In this document: piece by piece, positions 33,058-44,366 of the stretch
Layout of the letters: each line of letters opens with the position of its first letter
Position numbering within the stretch: position 1 is the stretch's first letter
Assembly: GCA_023627715.1 (NCBI GenBank)
Contig: JAMAHW010000017.1
Span: 434,001-498,000, forward strand
Length of the DNA: 64,000 bases
Direction: 5' to 3'
Source of the DNA: Periconia sp. R9002
Taxonomy: Eukaryota; Ascomycota; Dothideomycetes; Pleosporales; Periconiaceae
Made by a program: the position numbers and the translations under genes
The notes under the pieces: generated by a model
What the model saw: only the letters and a program-made list of their open reading frames with translations
The model's database searches: none
What the model was told of the DNA's origin: nothing

Positions 33058-34671
33058 TTATTTCAAAACGATTTCCTGCATCTCAAAATTGGGGGTTTCA
33101 AATGCCTCACCCTCCATCAACCCCTGAACCCAACATTCACCCAGAAGTGCATATGATCCATCTAGTAGTGGCCTTATAAGATGCGGCACGCGGCTGCCTT
33201 TGAAAATACATATCTTGTCCCCGGGCTTCGCGAAGCTATGGGGCAACTTGTTGTAGCGGGCTCGTCTTGGAGCCCAGACCAAGCGATCACCAAAGGTGAT
33301 ACAGAGGCAACGGAACCGTGTCCATGGGAACAGTATATCCTCTAATTCACGTACTTCCTCGCTAGGTCCATATTTAATCCATTGATCTACAAGATTAATG
33401 AGCGACACTGGCGCGCCCTTGCCCCGTGCGTTTAGAGACAAAAGTAACGCCATACAGTACCCCTCATATCTTTCCCCGACTAAGTCTCTGCACTTTGCAA
33501 AAATTACCCCGTTTCGGAGAGAACGTGTCTGTTGGTTGGCGTCCGCAAGATTGAAAGTATCCTTGCAAATGCTCTCAATTGTGTCGATGATGGCCCCTGC
33601 GAGGTGAAGCTCAGGAGGTTGGAACTGGTATTCAGGTTCGGTGTAGCACCCACATGCATTGAAATGTGGAACATTCAAAAGACTGACTGGCAATTCCCCC
33701 ATATCGTAACACGGTGCCCAAGAAGGTACCTTACAGCCGCAGCGATTATCAACGCCTCGAGTAGAGGAAAAAAGCGCTAGATCGCGGAATTCCTTCAGAG
33801 CCCAGATGGCAAAATCCACAAACATTTCCTCCTGGCTGTAACTCTTGTCGCTAGTAACCTGAAAACCGATATCGCCTGTGAGACCGTACAGAGCATGTAG
33901 CCGGTCTTTCGGTTCCGTCATCTCGAATCCCTCTGTTTCGCGAAGGAGTTCCAGAACGTAGGGAGGCTCTCTATCGCGCCGCTTCTTGTGTTCTCTGCGC
34001 TGTCCAATCATGTGGTAGAAATTTTGGACGGCCGTCGGATTGTATAGGGCCTGATGCTCCCACAAGTCTGGCAAGTTATTTAGCACTTTTTGGAGTGCTT
34101 CATGAGAAACCGAGCTCTTTCCAGCCACCATCGCGACTTCTTTTGCTAAAGCGAATTCCTGGACAACCCATAGGCGCGTAAACCATTTAGCTGAAAATAT
34201 CGGGCTGATAAACCTTAAAGTCTCCTCGGTCTGCAAGTACGGACTTCGCGAGGCTTGATCCAAGTATTGAATCGCATGTGCGCAGTCGCTATCGTCGCCC
34301 AGCCACACCACCGTTTGGCTAGCTGCTGCGTAAATCTCCCCCATTCGCGGTACTTGTTCGTTCTTCTCCTCACCGTCATCCTGATTAATACAAATGGCAT
34401 CAACCCAAAGTCGTCTTTCTTTATCCCGATGGGCCAGGTGAAGCAATGCGGAGAACAAATTCGTCGTGACTTGAAGAGTACCTCCCGCGCAGCACACGCT
34501 CTGGGAACTATGTGTACTTCCCCAGCAATAGGAAAGTGCTTCAAATTTCGTTTGATCCGATAGTTGGACGTGTTCAATAGTACATTCGACACGGCCCGGT
34601 CCTGCATAGGGGCCGAGAATAAGTAGTCGGATTTCTCCCTTGTTTAGCGAACTGTACTTGTAGGAGGGCAT
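33058..34671 (-). CDS. HET-domain (heterokaryon incompatibility) protein 2
   Basis: Single exon, 537 residues from the ATG at 34671. An upstream in-frame start at 34764 would add 31 hydrophobic residues. I prefer 34671 because family members start with a YKYSSLNKGEIRLL-like segment. The HET domain at about residues 43-190 has FEALSYCWGS, RRLWVDAICINQDD and IYAAASQTVVWLGDD. The sequence continues with the WFTRLWVVQEFALA segment and TEPKDRLHALYGL, both standard in this large family. If the longer start were used, it would carry a possible signal anchor. Confidence 0.9.
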   Translation of the reverse strand: MPSYKYSSLNKGEIRLLILGPYAGPGRVECTIEHVQLSDQTKFEALSYCWGSTHSSQSVCCAGGTLQVTTNLFSALLHLAHRDKERRLWVDAICINQDDGEEKNEQVPRMGEIYAAASQTVVWLGDDSDCAHAIQYLDQASRSPYLQTEETLRFISPIFSAKWFTRLWVVQEFALAKEVAMVAGKSSVSHEALQKVLNNLPDLWEHQALYNPTAVQNFYHMIGQRREHKKRRDREPPYVLELLRETEGFEMTEPKDRLHALYGLTGDIGFQVTSDKSYSQEEMFVDFAIWALKEFRDLALFSSTRGVDNRCGCKVPSWAPCYDMGELPVSLLNVPHFNACGCYTEPEYQFQPPELHLAGAIIDTIESICKDTFNLADANQQTRSLRNGVIFAKCRDLVGERYEGYCMALLLSLNARGKGAPVSLINLVDQWIKYGPSEEVRELEDILFPWTRFRCLCITFGDRLVWAPRRARYNKLPHSFAKPGDKICIFKGSRVPHLIRPLLDGSYALLGECWVQGLMEGEAFETPNFEMQEIVLK

Positions 34672-35279
34672 TGCAGAGCAAGACAAATGGACAATATAAA
34701 AAGATAAGGTGCCTGGGAGTACTATTAGTAAAAGAAAGGTAGTAGTGAGTGGCAGACGAGGCATGCAACATGATTATGTGCATGGCGACTTCCCACTTGG
34801 ACAATCAATTATCACTGAGCTGCTGCGCCCCCCGCGGGGCTGAGGGGCGTTGACTTGACCTCGTAGTTTGCCGCTTTCTTGGGTATTTTTCAAGTAACTA
34901 CAAAATCCATCAACTTATCTCGGGAAGGGAATGAGATAGGCAGCCTGGAAAGGAAAAGAAAAAAGTGTTTAAAATAACAACAAATTCGAATTACCAAATA
35001 CAAATCTCACTTTATTCCATTTCACTCCGCTCTCGAAGGAGCAAGTACATAAAAAAAGGTCAAGAGGTAGAGAAAAACAAATAAGGGGTATAACATTTTC
35101 TCCACAAACACAAACCTCAACGTTACATAACAAAGACAATGACGTCTACATACAAAATCATACACATACATGTGTGTACACGGGTAGGCACTCTACACAC
35201 AAAAAAAAAAGCAGAGCAGAGCAGAGCAGCGTAGACAAACAAACGAACAAAAAAAGACGAGACGAACTCCGCAAGTACT
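34672..35279. other. Intergenic between HET gene 2 and EAF
   Basis: About 600 bases. An A-rich and CA-rich stretch (35190-35240) with AGAGC repeats lies just beyond the EAF stop and is probably its 3' UTR. No gene is seen. Confidence 0.5.
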
Positions 35280-37129
35280 CTATTCCTCTTCACTTTCCTC
35301 GCTGCTTTCCCCGTCGGCGAGACCTTCCATGATGTCCTTGTACAGCAGCTCCTCCACGTCCATTTCTCCATCATCGTCATCCTCCGCCGCCGCACTGGGC
35401 CCTTCATCAGCCTGGTGTTGCCCTCTCGCAGCCGGCGGCCCAATATCAATCGGGTCGACATCGACGTCGTCGGCCTCTCCATCCGCATCTTCCTCCTCGT
35501 GCTCGGCATCCCCATCGTCCTCGTCCTCGTCGCCGCCCATGTCGAACTCAATGACCCCGTCGTCATCTTCTTGTTCTCTCCCGCCTCGCGCCGAGGAGCC
35601 GTACCCTCGCACCCGCCCGCCCCTCGGTGTGCCTTCGACGGAACTTGCGACGCTAGCGAGCGAGATGGGGCCGTTGGCCGGCGAGTGGAGATACGCGCGA
35701 TGCGCAGCGGGTGGGTTGCGCTGGCGGGGTTTCGACGAAGGTTTCGAGGGCTCCGCGTCGGGGTCTTCGATTTCGATTTCCAGCGCCCCACCCGAGGGTG
35801 CATCGTCGTCGTCTTCGTCCTCGTCGTAGTCGGCGTCGGCGTCGGCGTCGGAGGAGCGCGCGGGGGATGGAGAACGGTTGTAGGTATTGCTGTCGTGTGT
35901 AGGTGGTGGGGAAGGTGAGCGTTGTGACGCGGTAGGCGGAGAGGGTACGCGTGCTGCTGTCGAGTGGGTGGTGGCGTCGGGTTGGAGCATGTCGTCTGGG
36001 TCTGACTCGTCGTCTGAGGAGTGGACGATCTCGGCGGATTTGATGACTTTCGATGATGCGGTAGCGGCGGCTGCTGCTGCTGCACCCCTTTTCGTCGTTG
36101 CTTTGGTGTTTTTGGTGGATTTTGTGGTTGATGCTGCAGTGGATTTGGTTTTGGGGTCGGTCGTTGCACGGCGCTCGAGACGGACGGCTGGAGTTGGTTT
36201 CTTTGGGAGCGGAGCGGCCTTCTTTGGTGGTTCTGGTTCGGGGGATTTGCGCTTCCTGGGCTTTGGCGGTGCTTTCTGTGTTGCGGGTGCCTTTTGCTTG
36301 GAGGCTGAGGCCGTCGCAGAGCCCAACTTGCGCGCTGGGAGTTGAGGTGTGTTGACTGCACTGCCGGTGCCGGTGCGGTAATCTGGGGAGCTTGCTCCGT
36401 GATTGTACTCTGATTCATCGCTGTTCTTGCCGTCCTTGCCGCTGCTGAGAAAGTGTCTGAAATCGTAGGGGTTATCCGCATCGGCGGCTATGTTCACATC
36501 GTCTCGCCCGCTCTCGTCGACAACGTCCTCCTGCGAGGTTCGTTCTGGCGCGTTGTCCTTTTGTTTCCGCGCGAAAATCTTTGGGTAGGCGGAGGACATG
36601 CTGATGCCGTTCTTGGTCGAGATATTGAAGGTGTAGGCGTCAGCTAGCTGTTCGAGGGTTGCGGTTTGCGAGGCAGTATTGAAGAGGAGGACGTAGGAGT
36701 GGCTGGGCGCGGGGGTCCTCTCGCCGGTGAAGATGAAGACATCGCGGCTGTCGGCAGCTTTCTTGTCTTCTATGCGGAGGGTATAGTCGGTGGCCGAGGA
36801 GGAAATGGTAGTGCTGCGTTGCGAGGTGACCTGGGCGGGCTTGTGGTTAACTGCAGGTGGAGCTGGTTAGTGTCTAGGTAGTCTTGGGCAGTCGCGTCGC
36901 ATTATGACATGGTTGGTATGCGGCTTGGGATGGAGGGAGGGGCAAACAAAGGAGAGCGAGAGCGAGAGCGAAAGGGCAATGGAAAGGGAAAGTGAGGAGG
37001 AAGTGGAAGCGTACAGTGTACACTGGTGTAATCACCAACTTCGCCGTCGGCAATCTTGTCGCTGATTTGCAGCGTGTACTGAGCCTTTTTGTAGGGATCG
37101 ACGCGGGTTTCCACCATGGGGGAGGCCAT
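35280..37129 (-). CDS. RNA polymerase II elongation factor, ELL-associated factor (EAF) family
   Basis: Model: complement(join(35280..36850,37015..37129)), 561 residues. The first exon is 115 bases and the intron 164 bases, long for this window. The EAF N-terminal domain spans about residues 1-120 and is split by the intron (YTLQISDKIADGE...YTSVHFNHKPAQ..., then FIFTGERTPAPSHSYVLLFN). The rest is disordered: Lys/Pro-rich segments, Ser-rich tracts and a very acidic C-terminus ending in EESEEE. EAF proteins bind ELL and stimulate elongation by Pol II. The acidic tail may be the activation region known in animal EAFs; that is inference. Confidence 0.85.
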
Positions 37130-38159
37130 TGTGTCCCCTTGTCCCTGTGTGACTGACTCTCTTATGCGATTACTCTACTCCACCTTTTTTCGGTCTAAAA
37201 AGCAATGCGGGGGTTTGGAATAGCGCAGCGGCCTGCTTCTACGAGTACCAGGGATTGAGGGCGAAGGAGGGGTGTGGAGGAAGATGGGATGAATGAGAAG
37301 ATGAGATGAGACGGTGCCCGTCAGTCCGGGTCATGTCCCCGTTAGCCAGCCGCTAACTACTAATTACTAGCCCCAAGTACTATTGTGCAACGGAACGGCC
37401 TCCGGCTGATCTCCACCGGCTGCCCTAAATTTAGCCCGCCTTTATACTCACCTACATATATGTTTACAACGCTACATCCACAATCCTCTTATATATTCAC
37501 TCTCTTTTCACAGCAGCCACTTCCCTTCTGTCCGTCCTTTTGCCCCCTGCATAAATGCCATCCCAAAAAAGCCTCGCCGACGACAATTAAACTCACCCAC
37601 ACCGCCCTAACCACCAATTCATCTCAGCATCTCCCTTCTTCATTTCCCAAAATCATTATCAAACACCCCATCCAGCCTAGCCCACTCACCGCATAGCCCC
37701 CACTTTCTACTTCCCGCGTCAGTACCATCAGCAAAACCACATGAGACGTGGTAAATTAGTGCAGATCAAACTGCTAAACTCTAGTCGTGGATGGGAATAC
37801 GAATCAGTCCGATTACTAACGATCTACGTTCTCCGTAGCGCGCGGGTTGCGTAATGTTGTTTAGAGAAACGAGATTACCGGGACGGGGATAGTGACTACA
37901 TACACGAGTAAGTGTAACATGTATATTGGTATATAGAGGTCCGTCGTGTGCAGACATTTACATTCTTTTCAAAATTATACATTCATTTTTTGAGGGCTTT
38001 CTTGCTACTGTCACCTGTGTCAAAGTGCGGTAGGTGTTCAGCTGGGATAGTTTGCATACATTCGTTTCTACCTACGTTCGTTACATACTTGGGACTACTA
38101 CCACCTTTGCCATTCTTTCAATTCATTCATTCATTCATTCATTCATTGACTCGATCGCA
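37130..38159. other. Divergent spacer between EAF and the AA14-like gene
   Basis: About 1 kb holding the two upstream regions. An (ATTC)n run at 38121-38147 sits just before the AA14-like start and would lie in its 5' leader. No gene is seen. Confidence 0.5.
38121..38147. repeat. (ATTC)n microsatellite in a 5' leader
   Basis: About seven ATTC units end 12 bases before the ATG of the AA14-like gene. Confidence 0.85.
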
Positions 38160-39158
38160 ATGCTCTACACATCGATCCTCATTACCGGTTTGGCGAGCGT
38201 CGCCTCGGCGCACACAGCTGCGTGGGCCCAAGGAATGTACTGCCGCAACGGGGCCAACGCGTCCGCAGGTCACGACGAGCCCAACACGAACCTTGCTGTT
38301 AATCCACTCTACAATCTTACCAAAGAAAACTGGTGGTTCCAGCACGACCGTGGTTGCGACCTCGCGCCGCCTCCGTCAGGCGAATTTCTCGAGCTCCCCG
38401 CCAACGGCAACTTCACCGTCGAACTCGCACACAACCGCGCCTTCACCACGCTGAGCTACAACGGCACAAAAGTATCGGATTGGCCCGACGGGGAGCATCA
38501 TCCGAACAACTGGACTAGCTGGGAAAGACCGGGAAGTGATTGTCTACCTGACGGCGCGCTGCATACGTATAATGAGACCAATGCAGCTGGCACGGCATGG
38601 GCCATTAGCTATCAGAGCGATATCAAGCAAGTTACCATGGAAAACTTGGTCGTGTTTAGCGTGTTGCAGCACACGCCTTGGAAGCGGAGGGCGACTTATG
38701 GGGTACCAAATTTGCCAAAGTGCCCAGAGGGAGGGTGCACCTGTGCGTGGTTATGGGTTCCCGACAATTGCGGGCAGTCTAATATGTGAGTGGTTTTGTA
38801 GTCTTCCCCTTCTTTGCCCTCATGACCTGTTATCCCTGCGTGTATGAGGGATCAATGACTTACCAAAAGCCACAGCTATATGCAGGGATATAAGTGTAAT
38901 GTCACCAATGTACGCTCCACCACACCACTAGCCAAAGCGCAGCCTCCAAAGTTTTGCGCAGACGACCAGTCCCAGTGCGTTAAGGGGGCTAAACAGATGA
39001 TTGCCTACTATCAAGCCACTGGCAATAACATGTTTGGCATTAAGCCGCATATTGAATCGCCCGGGTACAATATGAAATGCGGGTGGAAGAATGGGCCGCA
39101 GCATGATATCTTTGAGCAGGCCAATGCCACTACGACGTACAATGTCCTCCAGGGATGA
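38160..39158 (+). CDS. Secreted AA14-like lytic polysaccharide monooxygenase
   Basis: Model: join(38160..38785,38876..39158), 302 residues, one 90-base intron. The signal peptide ends at ASA-17, making His18 the first mature residue, as needed for the copper-binding histidine brace. The mature protein has a PLYNL...[10 protein letters not shown] segment, [17 protein letters not shown], the [14 protein letters not shown] motif and [11 protein letters not shown]...CVKGAKQM, which I associate with the AA14 family (xylan-active oxygenases on cellulose-bound xylan). Cysteines are plentiful. Family membership is from pattern memory; activity is untested. Confidence 0.78.
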
Positions 39159-40455
39159 GTGATTGAAGAAGATTCAGTATGTACAGAGAGCACGCTAAGA
39201 GGGCGTGGGAGATTTTCATCTGGTGCTGTTGATTCGGTTCCGATATTCCATATTCTGAGCCCTGTTTATCGGGATCCCGCCTAGATGGTGGATTTTTGCT
39301 ATATTAGCTCCATTTCTTCACCCTGTGACCATTGCAGAGATCAATTGATGTGGTGACATGACGTTTGGTCCCTCTGCTGCTAGCACCATTCCGAGGATAT
39401 CAAGCTTGTACAGTCCATGGTTGTTTAACCCAGGCGATACCAGGGCAAAGCAAACACCTGACTTGCTTTAGGTAGCGGGTCGTCATGCTGAACATTTCTT
39501 CCATGATGCATGTGCCGTATTTCGTCGATCATTCCAAGACAGCGCTCCAAGGCACGGCAGACTCGGCATGCTGATAGATAAACTGCCAACACAATCAGTC
39601 GGGCGCAAAGTGTAGGTACGTTATAGACAATGTAAGCACAGGTGGGGGGTGAGAAAAGAGCTCCAGATCGTTCGATAGGTCCCCTTCGCTTAGGTAATGC
39701 AGACTAGCCGTCTTTCCCCCAATCAAGTCTAGGATATTTCCAAGCTAGTTGTCAGCCTTCGCCTCTTCACTCCAATCTTCTCCGACGTCTCTGCGCCACC
39801 TCGATTAGCGATTTGCTCTCTCCCGCCTTCAGATGAAACCATGTTTGATCGTGGAGAACATCAAGGAACCACTGTTCCTCCTTTCTAAACCTGTGTACTA
39901 ACGGTCGCCATGCTCCTTGTCAATTATGCCATGTTGCTGCTGGGGTACAGGTGAAGTCCTGCTACCTGGGTACTTTTCAGCCGCCGATACGAATGTACAT
40001 CCTCGCAGACGCTGTCCTGTACCCTGTCATCACCCGCCTAATCTATGCACGAGATATCGATATGGCTCGAGCGTCTTCCTCTTTCGTCCCCAGGGCCCGT
40101 CTTCCCTCTCGCTTGAAGGATTTTGGGTCGGTTTAAGAGTTGGACGGACCGGCAATTCATTTCCATAACACTCGCTGTCATGCCCATCTATTAATAAAAA
40201 CATTAACCATCTTTTCACCACCCAAGGCTTTGGCGTGGTTGGCTCGTGGCTTGTCTACCGTTCCAGCACCTCAACACATGCTGGACCCTTATCCGACAGT
40301 CGACAACCTACCTAGGTAGGTACCTTAGCAGACAGGGCAGCCGCAGGGTGCCACAGTTGACTGCTCAGTCAGGCAGTCATATATTGCTGTCTACTTCGCT
40401 GTATCCAATTTGACATATTCTCTTACCTCCCTCATTACTATTAATAATAATCAAC
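39159..40455. other. Intergenic between AA14-like and peroxidase genes
   Basis: About 1.3 kb. It holds one short protein-like minus-strand frame at 39767-39919 (51 codons, contains WFLDVLHDQTWFHLKAGESK) with stops at both ends and no recognised family. The 150 bases before 40456 carry AGGTAGGTACC-like repeats and a TATA-like stretch. Confidence 0.45.
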
Positions 40456-43200
40456 ATGACCACCACCGTCTATATTATCGCTTTACTCTGTGCTTCCCTA
40501 CATTATACCGGTTCTGCGGCACCCACTTGGCCTTCGTCCGTTGACGAGCTGGAAGACATCCTGTATCTCAACTCAGGGCATCGAGCCAGAGGATTCGCAA
40601 ACCCCGTGACGCCTTGCAGTAAAACTTTTGGCCCTGGCCGAGTCACAGCAGCAGCATGGGTGAGGACAGCATTTCATGATGCTATCAGCGGAAATGTGTT
40701 TTTGAAGACCGGGGGTCTCGATGGTTCTATTCAGTATGAGATCAACAGCGGAGAGAATGATGGACAATCCATTCCTACCGCTGTAGGCTTATGGGCACCC
40801 TTTCTTTCGAATCAGACTTCATTTTCCGATGTCGTCGCCGCAGCTGTATATTCGGCAACCCGGTCCTGCGGTGGTCCCGTGGTCCCGGTACGAGGTGGAC
40901 ATAGAGATGCCAAAAAAGCAGGCCCAATTGGTTCCATTCCACAGCCTCAAAACACCATTGGTACTTTCACCAACCAATTTGCCAGCATAGGAATGGACCA
41001 GACCGCAATGATTCAATTTGTGGCATGCGGGCACACATTGGGTAGTGTGCACTTCCCAGATACTCAACAAGTGATTGATCAGGGCACCTTCCCTGACGAC
41101 TCCGCTCCGTTTGACACAACACCATCGACATTCGACACTACAATAGCAACCCAATATGTTCAAGGGACCACGAAAGATCCACTAGTGGTTGGCAGGTCGG
41201 TGGCCAGCAAGAGGAACTCGGACTTTGTTGTCTTCAACTCTGACGGTAATAAAACCATTACGGCCATGCAGGACGCACAAACCTTTTCCACCGCTTGCCA
41301 ATCGCTGTTTCGTCAGATGATTGAAGTAGTACCTTCGGGGGTCGTCCTGTCAGACGTGGTTACCCCATACGATGTCAAACCCTACGAAGTACAACTTACG
41401 CTTCTCGACGGAGGAGCAAATATCAGTTTCACCGGCGATATTCGCGTCCGCACATCACAAATTAAGAATGCCGCCGCGGTACAACTTGTATATAAAGACC
41501 GCACGGGCACAGCCGTATCTACCCCCATTGAAACCTTTTTGAATGGCCTTGCCTCTGGATTCGATGACTCGTATACTTTCCTCGGCTTTTCCACAGTCCT
41601 ACCGGCAGACCAATCGATATCTTCCTTTGATGTCCGCATTCTTGCTACTGACGGTTCCTCGACGACATACAATAACAATGGCAACAGCTTCAAGGTAGAC
41701 GACAAAGTCATCTATCAAGCTCCACAGAGCTGCTCTGGGAGCGGAAAACTCACTGCTGTTGCTGCAGTCCGCAATGATGTAGCTGCTCCCCAGCTCCAGG
41801 TAGTTGTCAAGGTCCCTCAGGCCAGCCCGAATCCAGTCCCATCTCTGTCGACTACCGCAATCCCAATGGCTACTCAGTCTGCGGTTGGCGCGTACCAGCT
41901 CTACTCTGCTGATTACACGACCTCGTCCTCATTAGGGTCCGTAACGTTTGGCGTATATGCAGGTGGCTCTGCAGATACATACAAAAATGGCAGCAGCGTC
42001 GGTTCGACGTGTAAACCATTGAGTGCCACTCCGCCAAATCCACCACCCTCACCCCCGACTTCGGTGTTCTGGGGCTGCTACTCCGATTCATTCGATCCAC
42101 GTGCGTTGAGTTATCAGGCTCCAGATAGCGGCAGTGTCACGTCGGAGAGCTGCGCATCTCAATGTTCTCAACTCGGATACAAGTTCTCTGGCGTGGAGTA
42201 TGGATCGTAAGTAGGCCGAATTCGTTTTCATGACCATCACTAATCATATTGTAGGCAATGCTGGTGCGGTAACTCACTCGATTCTTCGAGCACCATACAA
42301 CCGCTGTCAGACTGCACCTCGCCTTGCAGTGGAGACGCAAACAAGCTTTGTGGTGCTGCCTTCCGTCTGACTCTTTATGGGCCATCTCCACCGCGAGTGC
42401 CGGTTTCGGGCCCGACTTCGTCTGCAACATCTTCATCTGCGACATCCTCATCTACCATATCCTCGTCTACAATATCTTCATCAACAACCTCTAGCCCTTC
42501 TTCAACCCCTACACCAACCGCAACCCCGTCGCTCCAAGGTTACGACTATGTGGGATGTCTTTCCGACGACGTTAGCAATCGCACCTTGAACGATAGGACC
42601 CAAAGCACGCCCACCAACAACTACACCACATGTGCCTCATTCTGTTCAGGCTATGACTTCTTTGGTGTTGAATACTCATCTGGTATATATCTCTAGCCTC
42701 CTTCCTTGCACATTACACTTACATAGCCCTCACTAACACTCCCTGCCCATACAGAATGCTACTGCGGCATCTCCCTCCACTACACCATCCAGGAGCCCAT
42801 CTCCTCCTGCTCCAACCCCTGCAGCGGCGATCCCGGCGCCTTCTGCGGCGGATCCTCACGCATCACCGTCTTCCGCTCCCAAAACTCCACCGGGGGCCCC
42901 CGCAACCCGCCCATATCAAACTATACCTACAAAGGGTGCTATGTTGACAGTGTGGGCGCGCGCACGCTCAGCGACAAAATTTACTTTGACGCGCAGTTGA
43001 CGGTCGAGAAGTGCGCGGCGCAGTGTCAAGGGTACACGTTCTTTGGAACCGAATATGGAGGCGAGTGTTATTGCGGGAACGAGTTGAAAGGGAACCTGGG
43101 TGTCGGGCTGGAAACGGACTGTCAGGTTCTATGCGGCGGGGATAAGGGCGAGCTTTGTGGCGGCGGAAATCGGTTGAGTGTTTATGAGAGGAGTGCGTAG
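40456..43200 (+). CDS. Secreted heme peroxidase with three C-terminal WSC domains
   Basis: Model: join(40456..42206,42255..42682,42755..43200), 874 residues. A signal peptide covers about residues 1-22. The peroxidase domain (about 30-300) has the distal site VRTAFHDA (Arg70, His74) and the proximal ligand CGHTLG (His193). A beta-rich linker follows, then WSC domain 1 (FWGCYSD...CWCGN...CSGD...CG), a Ser/Thr-rich stalk, WSC 2 (YVGCLSDD...CYCG...CSGD) and WSC 3 (YKGCYVDS...CYCGNEL...LCGG). Introns fall inside WSC 1 and WSC 2 before their CxCG motif. Such plant-peroxidase-superfamily/WSC proteins are secreted and may bind glycans through WSC while oxidising phenolics. The substrate is unknown. 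Confidence 0.88.
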
Positions 43201-43883
43201 GACGTAGAATAGTTGTCTTTCTTTGAGGGTGTTATGACCATGTAATCAAAATCACATATATATATTTTCTATTGCCATGATTTATTAAGATAGGGGGGTT
43301 TACATCGACATTTCAAAGATTTAGTCCAAAAAAGATGAGTGACAGTAAAAAAATGAGCTGCTTCCGATTCTAAAATTCTAATTGAAATGCGTACGAATAA
43401 ACGAGCTATTTTATTTTGCACTCAACGTAGCCCCCTAACCTCCCCCCTCCCCTCTTCCCCCAAAAGATCTTGAACTCTCCTCTCAATTCCTCCTCTCCAA
43501 CACCGATTCTTGATTTTCAAGGCATGGGTTAAGTTGGCTTCAAGCGGCTTGGGTCAGATCATGTGTAGTCTAAGCGGATATTTTCCAATCCAGAAAAGAC
43601 GAGAATGGAAGTGTTGTATCTTGGGGATGTATGTATATATGTAATGTATAGAAATGGGGATATCTGTGTCTGTATATGTGTGGTTTGTATGGGTCACGTC
43701 CTACATACCAATTCAACTCACAAGCAAAACGAGAGAAAAAAAAAAGAAAACCGAAGAAGAAGAAGAAGAAGAAGAAGAAGAAGAAGAAGAAGAAGAAGAA
43801 GAAGAAGAAGAAGAAGAAGAAGAAGAAGAACCCCAAGATTTCAAACCTCTCTCGAAAGAAAAAGACATCAATAAACAAACACC
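43201..43883. other. Convergent 3' region with a long GAA microsatellite
   Basis: No gene. Contains the (GAA)26 tract described separately and an AT-rich stretch at about 43250-43420. Confidence 0.55.
43753..43830. repeat. (GAA)26 microsatellite
   Basis: 78 bases, 26 perfect GAA units preceded by an A-rich leader. It lies 53 bases beyond the PLAC8 stop, so it would be UUC repeats in that gene's 3' UTR. Confidence 0.95.
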
Positions 43884-44366
43884 CTACTGCTGCGGCGCAT
43901 AATACATGCCCTCAACCTTCGCAGGCCCACCATGCCCCATCAAACTCTTCCCCTCTCCCTCGCGGTACTCCGCCTCCTTGCTCTGCTGCACCATATCGCA
44001 GGGCGCGCAGCAGCACGCGCACAAGCAATCCTTGCAGCCGTTGCCGGTGAGGTTGTACTTGGAGCGCATGTCGGAGCGGCTCATCCAGGGGAGCACGAAA
44101 CCCACGCCGAGCGCGAGCAGACCGCAGAAGGCCATGCAGGAGCCGTTGCAGCAGCTGTAGTCGGACATGTTGCCGTCATTCTTGACGCGGTGGCGGGTTT
44201 TGCCGTGGAGGATGCAGGGGCACCACCATGCCATGCAGCCTGGGGGTTGGGGGTTAGTTTTGGGGGGTGGGTGTGGGTGAGAGGGGAGGGGGTTGAACGT
44301 ACAGGTTCCGATGGGGGAACAGCAGCCGGAGCCGGAGTGGTGCCAGTCTTGCTTTTGGGCGGACAT
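43884..44366 (-). CDS. PLAC8-family cysteine-rich protein
   Basis: Model: complement(join(43884..44239,44303..44366)), 139 residues. The 63-base intron is in frame and has no stop, so retention would insert 21 Pro-rich residues; the spliced form restores the family motif. The PLAC8 pattern is clear: SGCCSPIGTCCMAWWCPC with GKTRHR, a hydrophobic segment near residues 75-92, and CKDCLCACCCAPCDMVQQ. Family members are small membrane-associated proteins linked to cell size, metal resistance or calcium entry in plants. In fungi their role is poorly known. Confidence 0.88.
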   Translation of the reverse strand: MSAQKQDWHHSGSGCCSPIGTCTFNPLPSHPHPPPKTNPQPPGCMAWWCPCILHGKTRHRVKNDGNMSDYSCCNGSCMAFCGLLALGVGFVLPWMSRSDMRSKYNLTGNGCKDCLCACCCAPCDMVQQSKEAEYREGEGKSLMGHGGPAKVEGMYYAPQQ

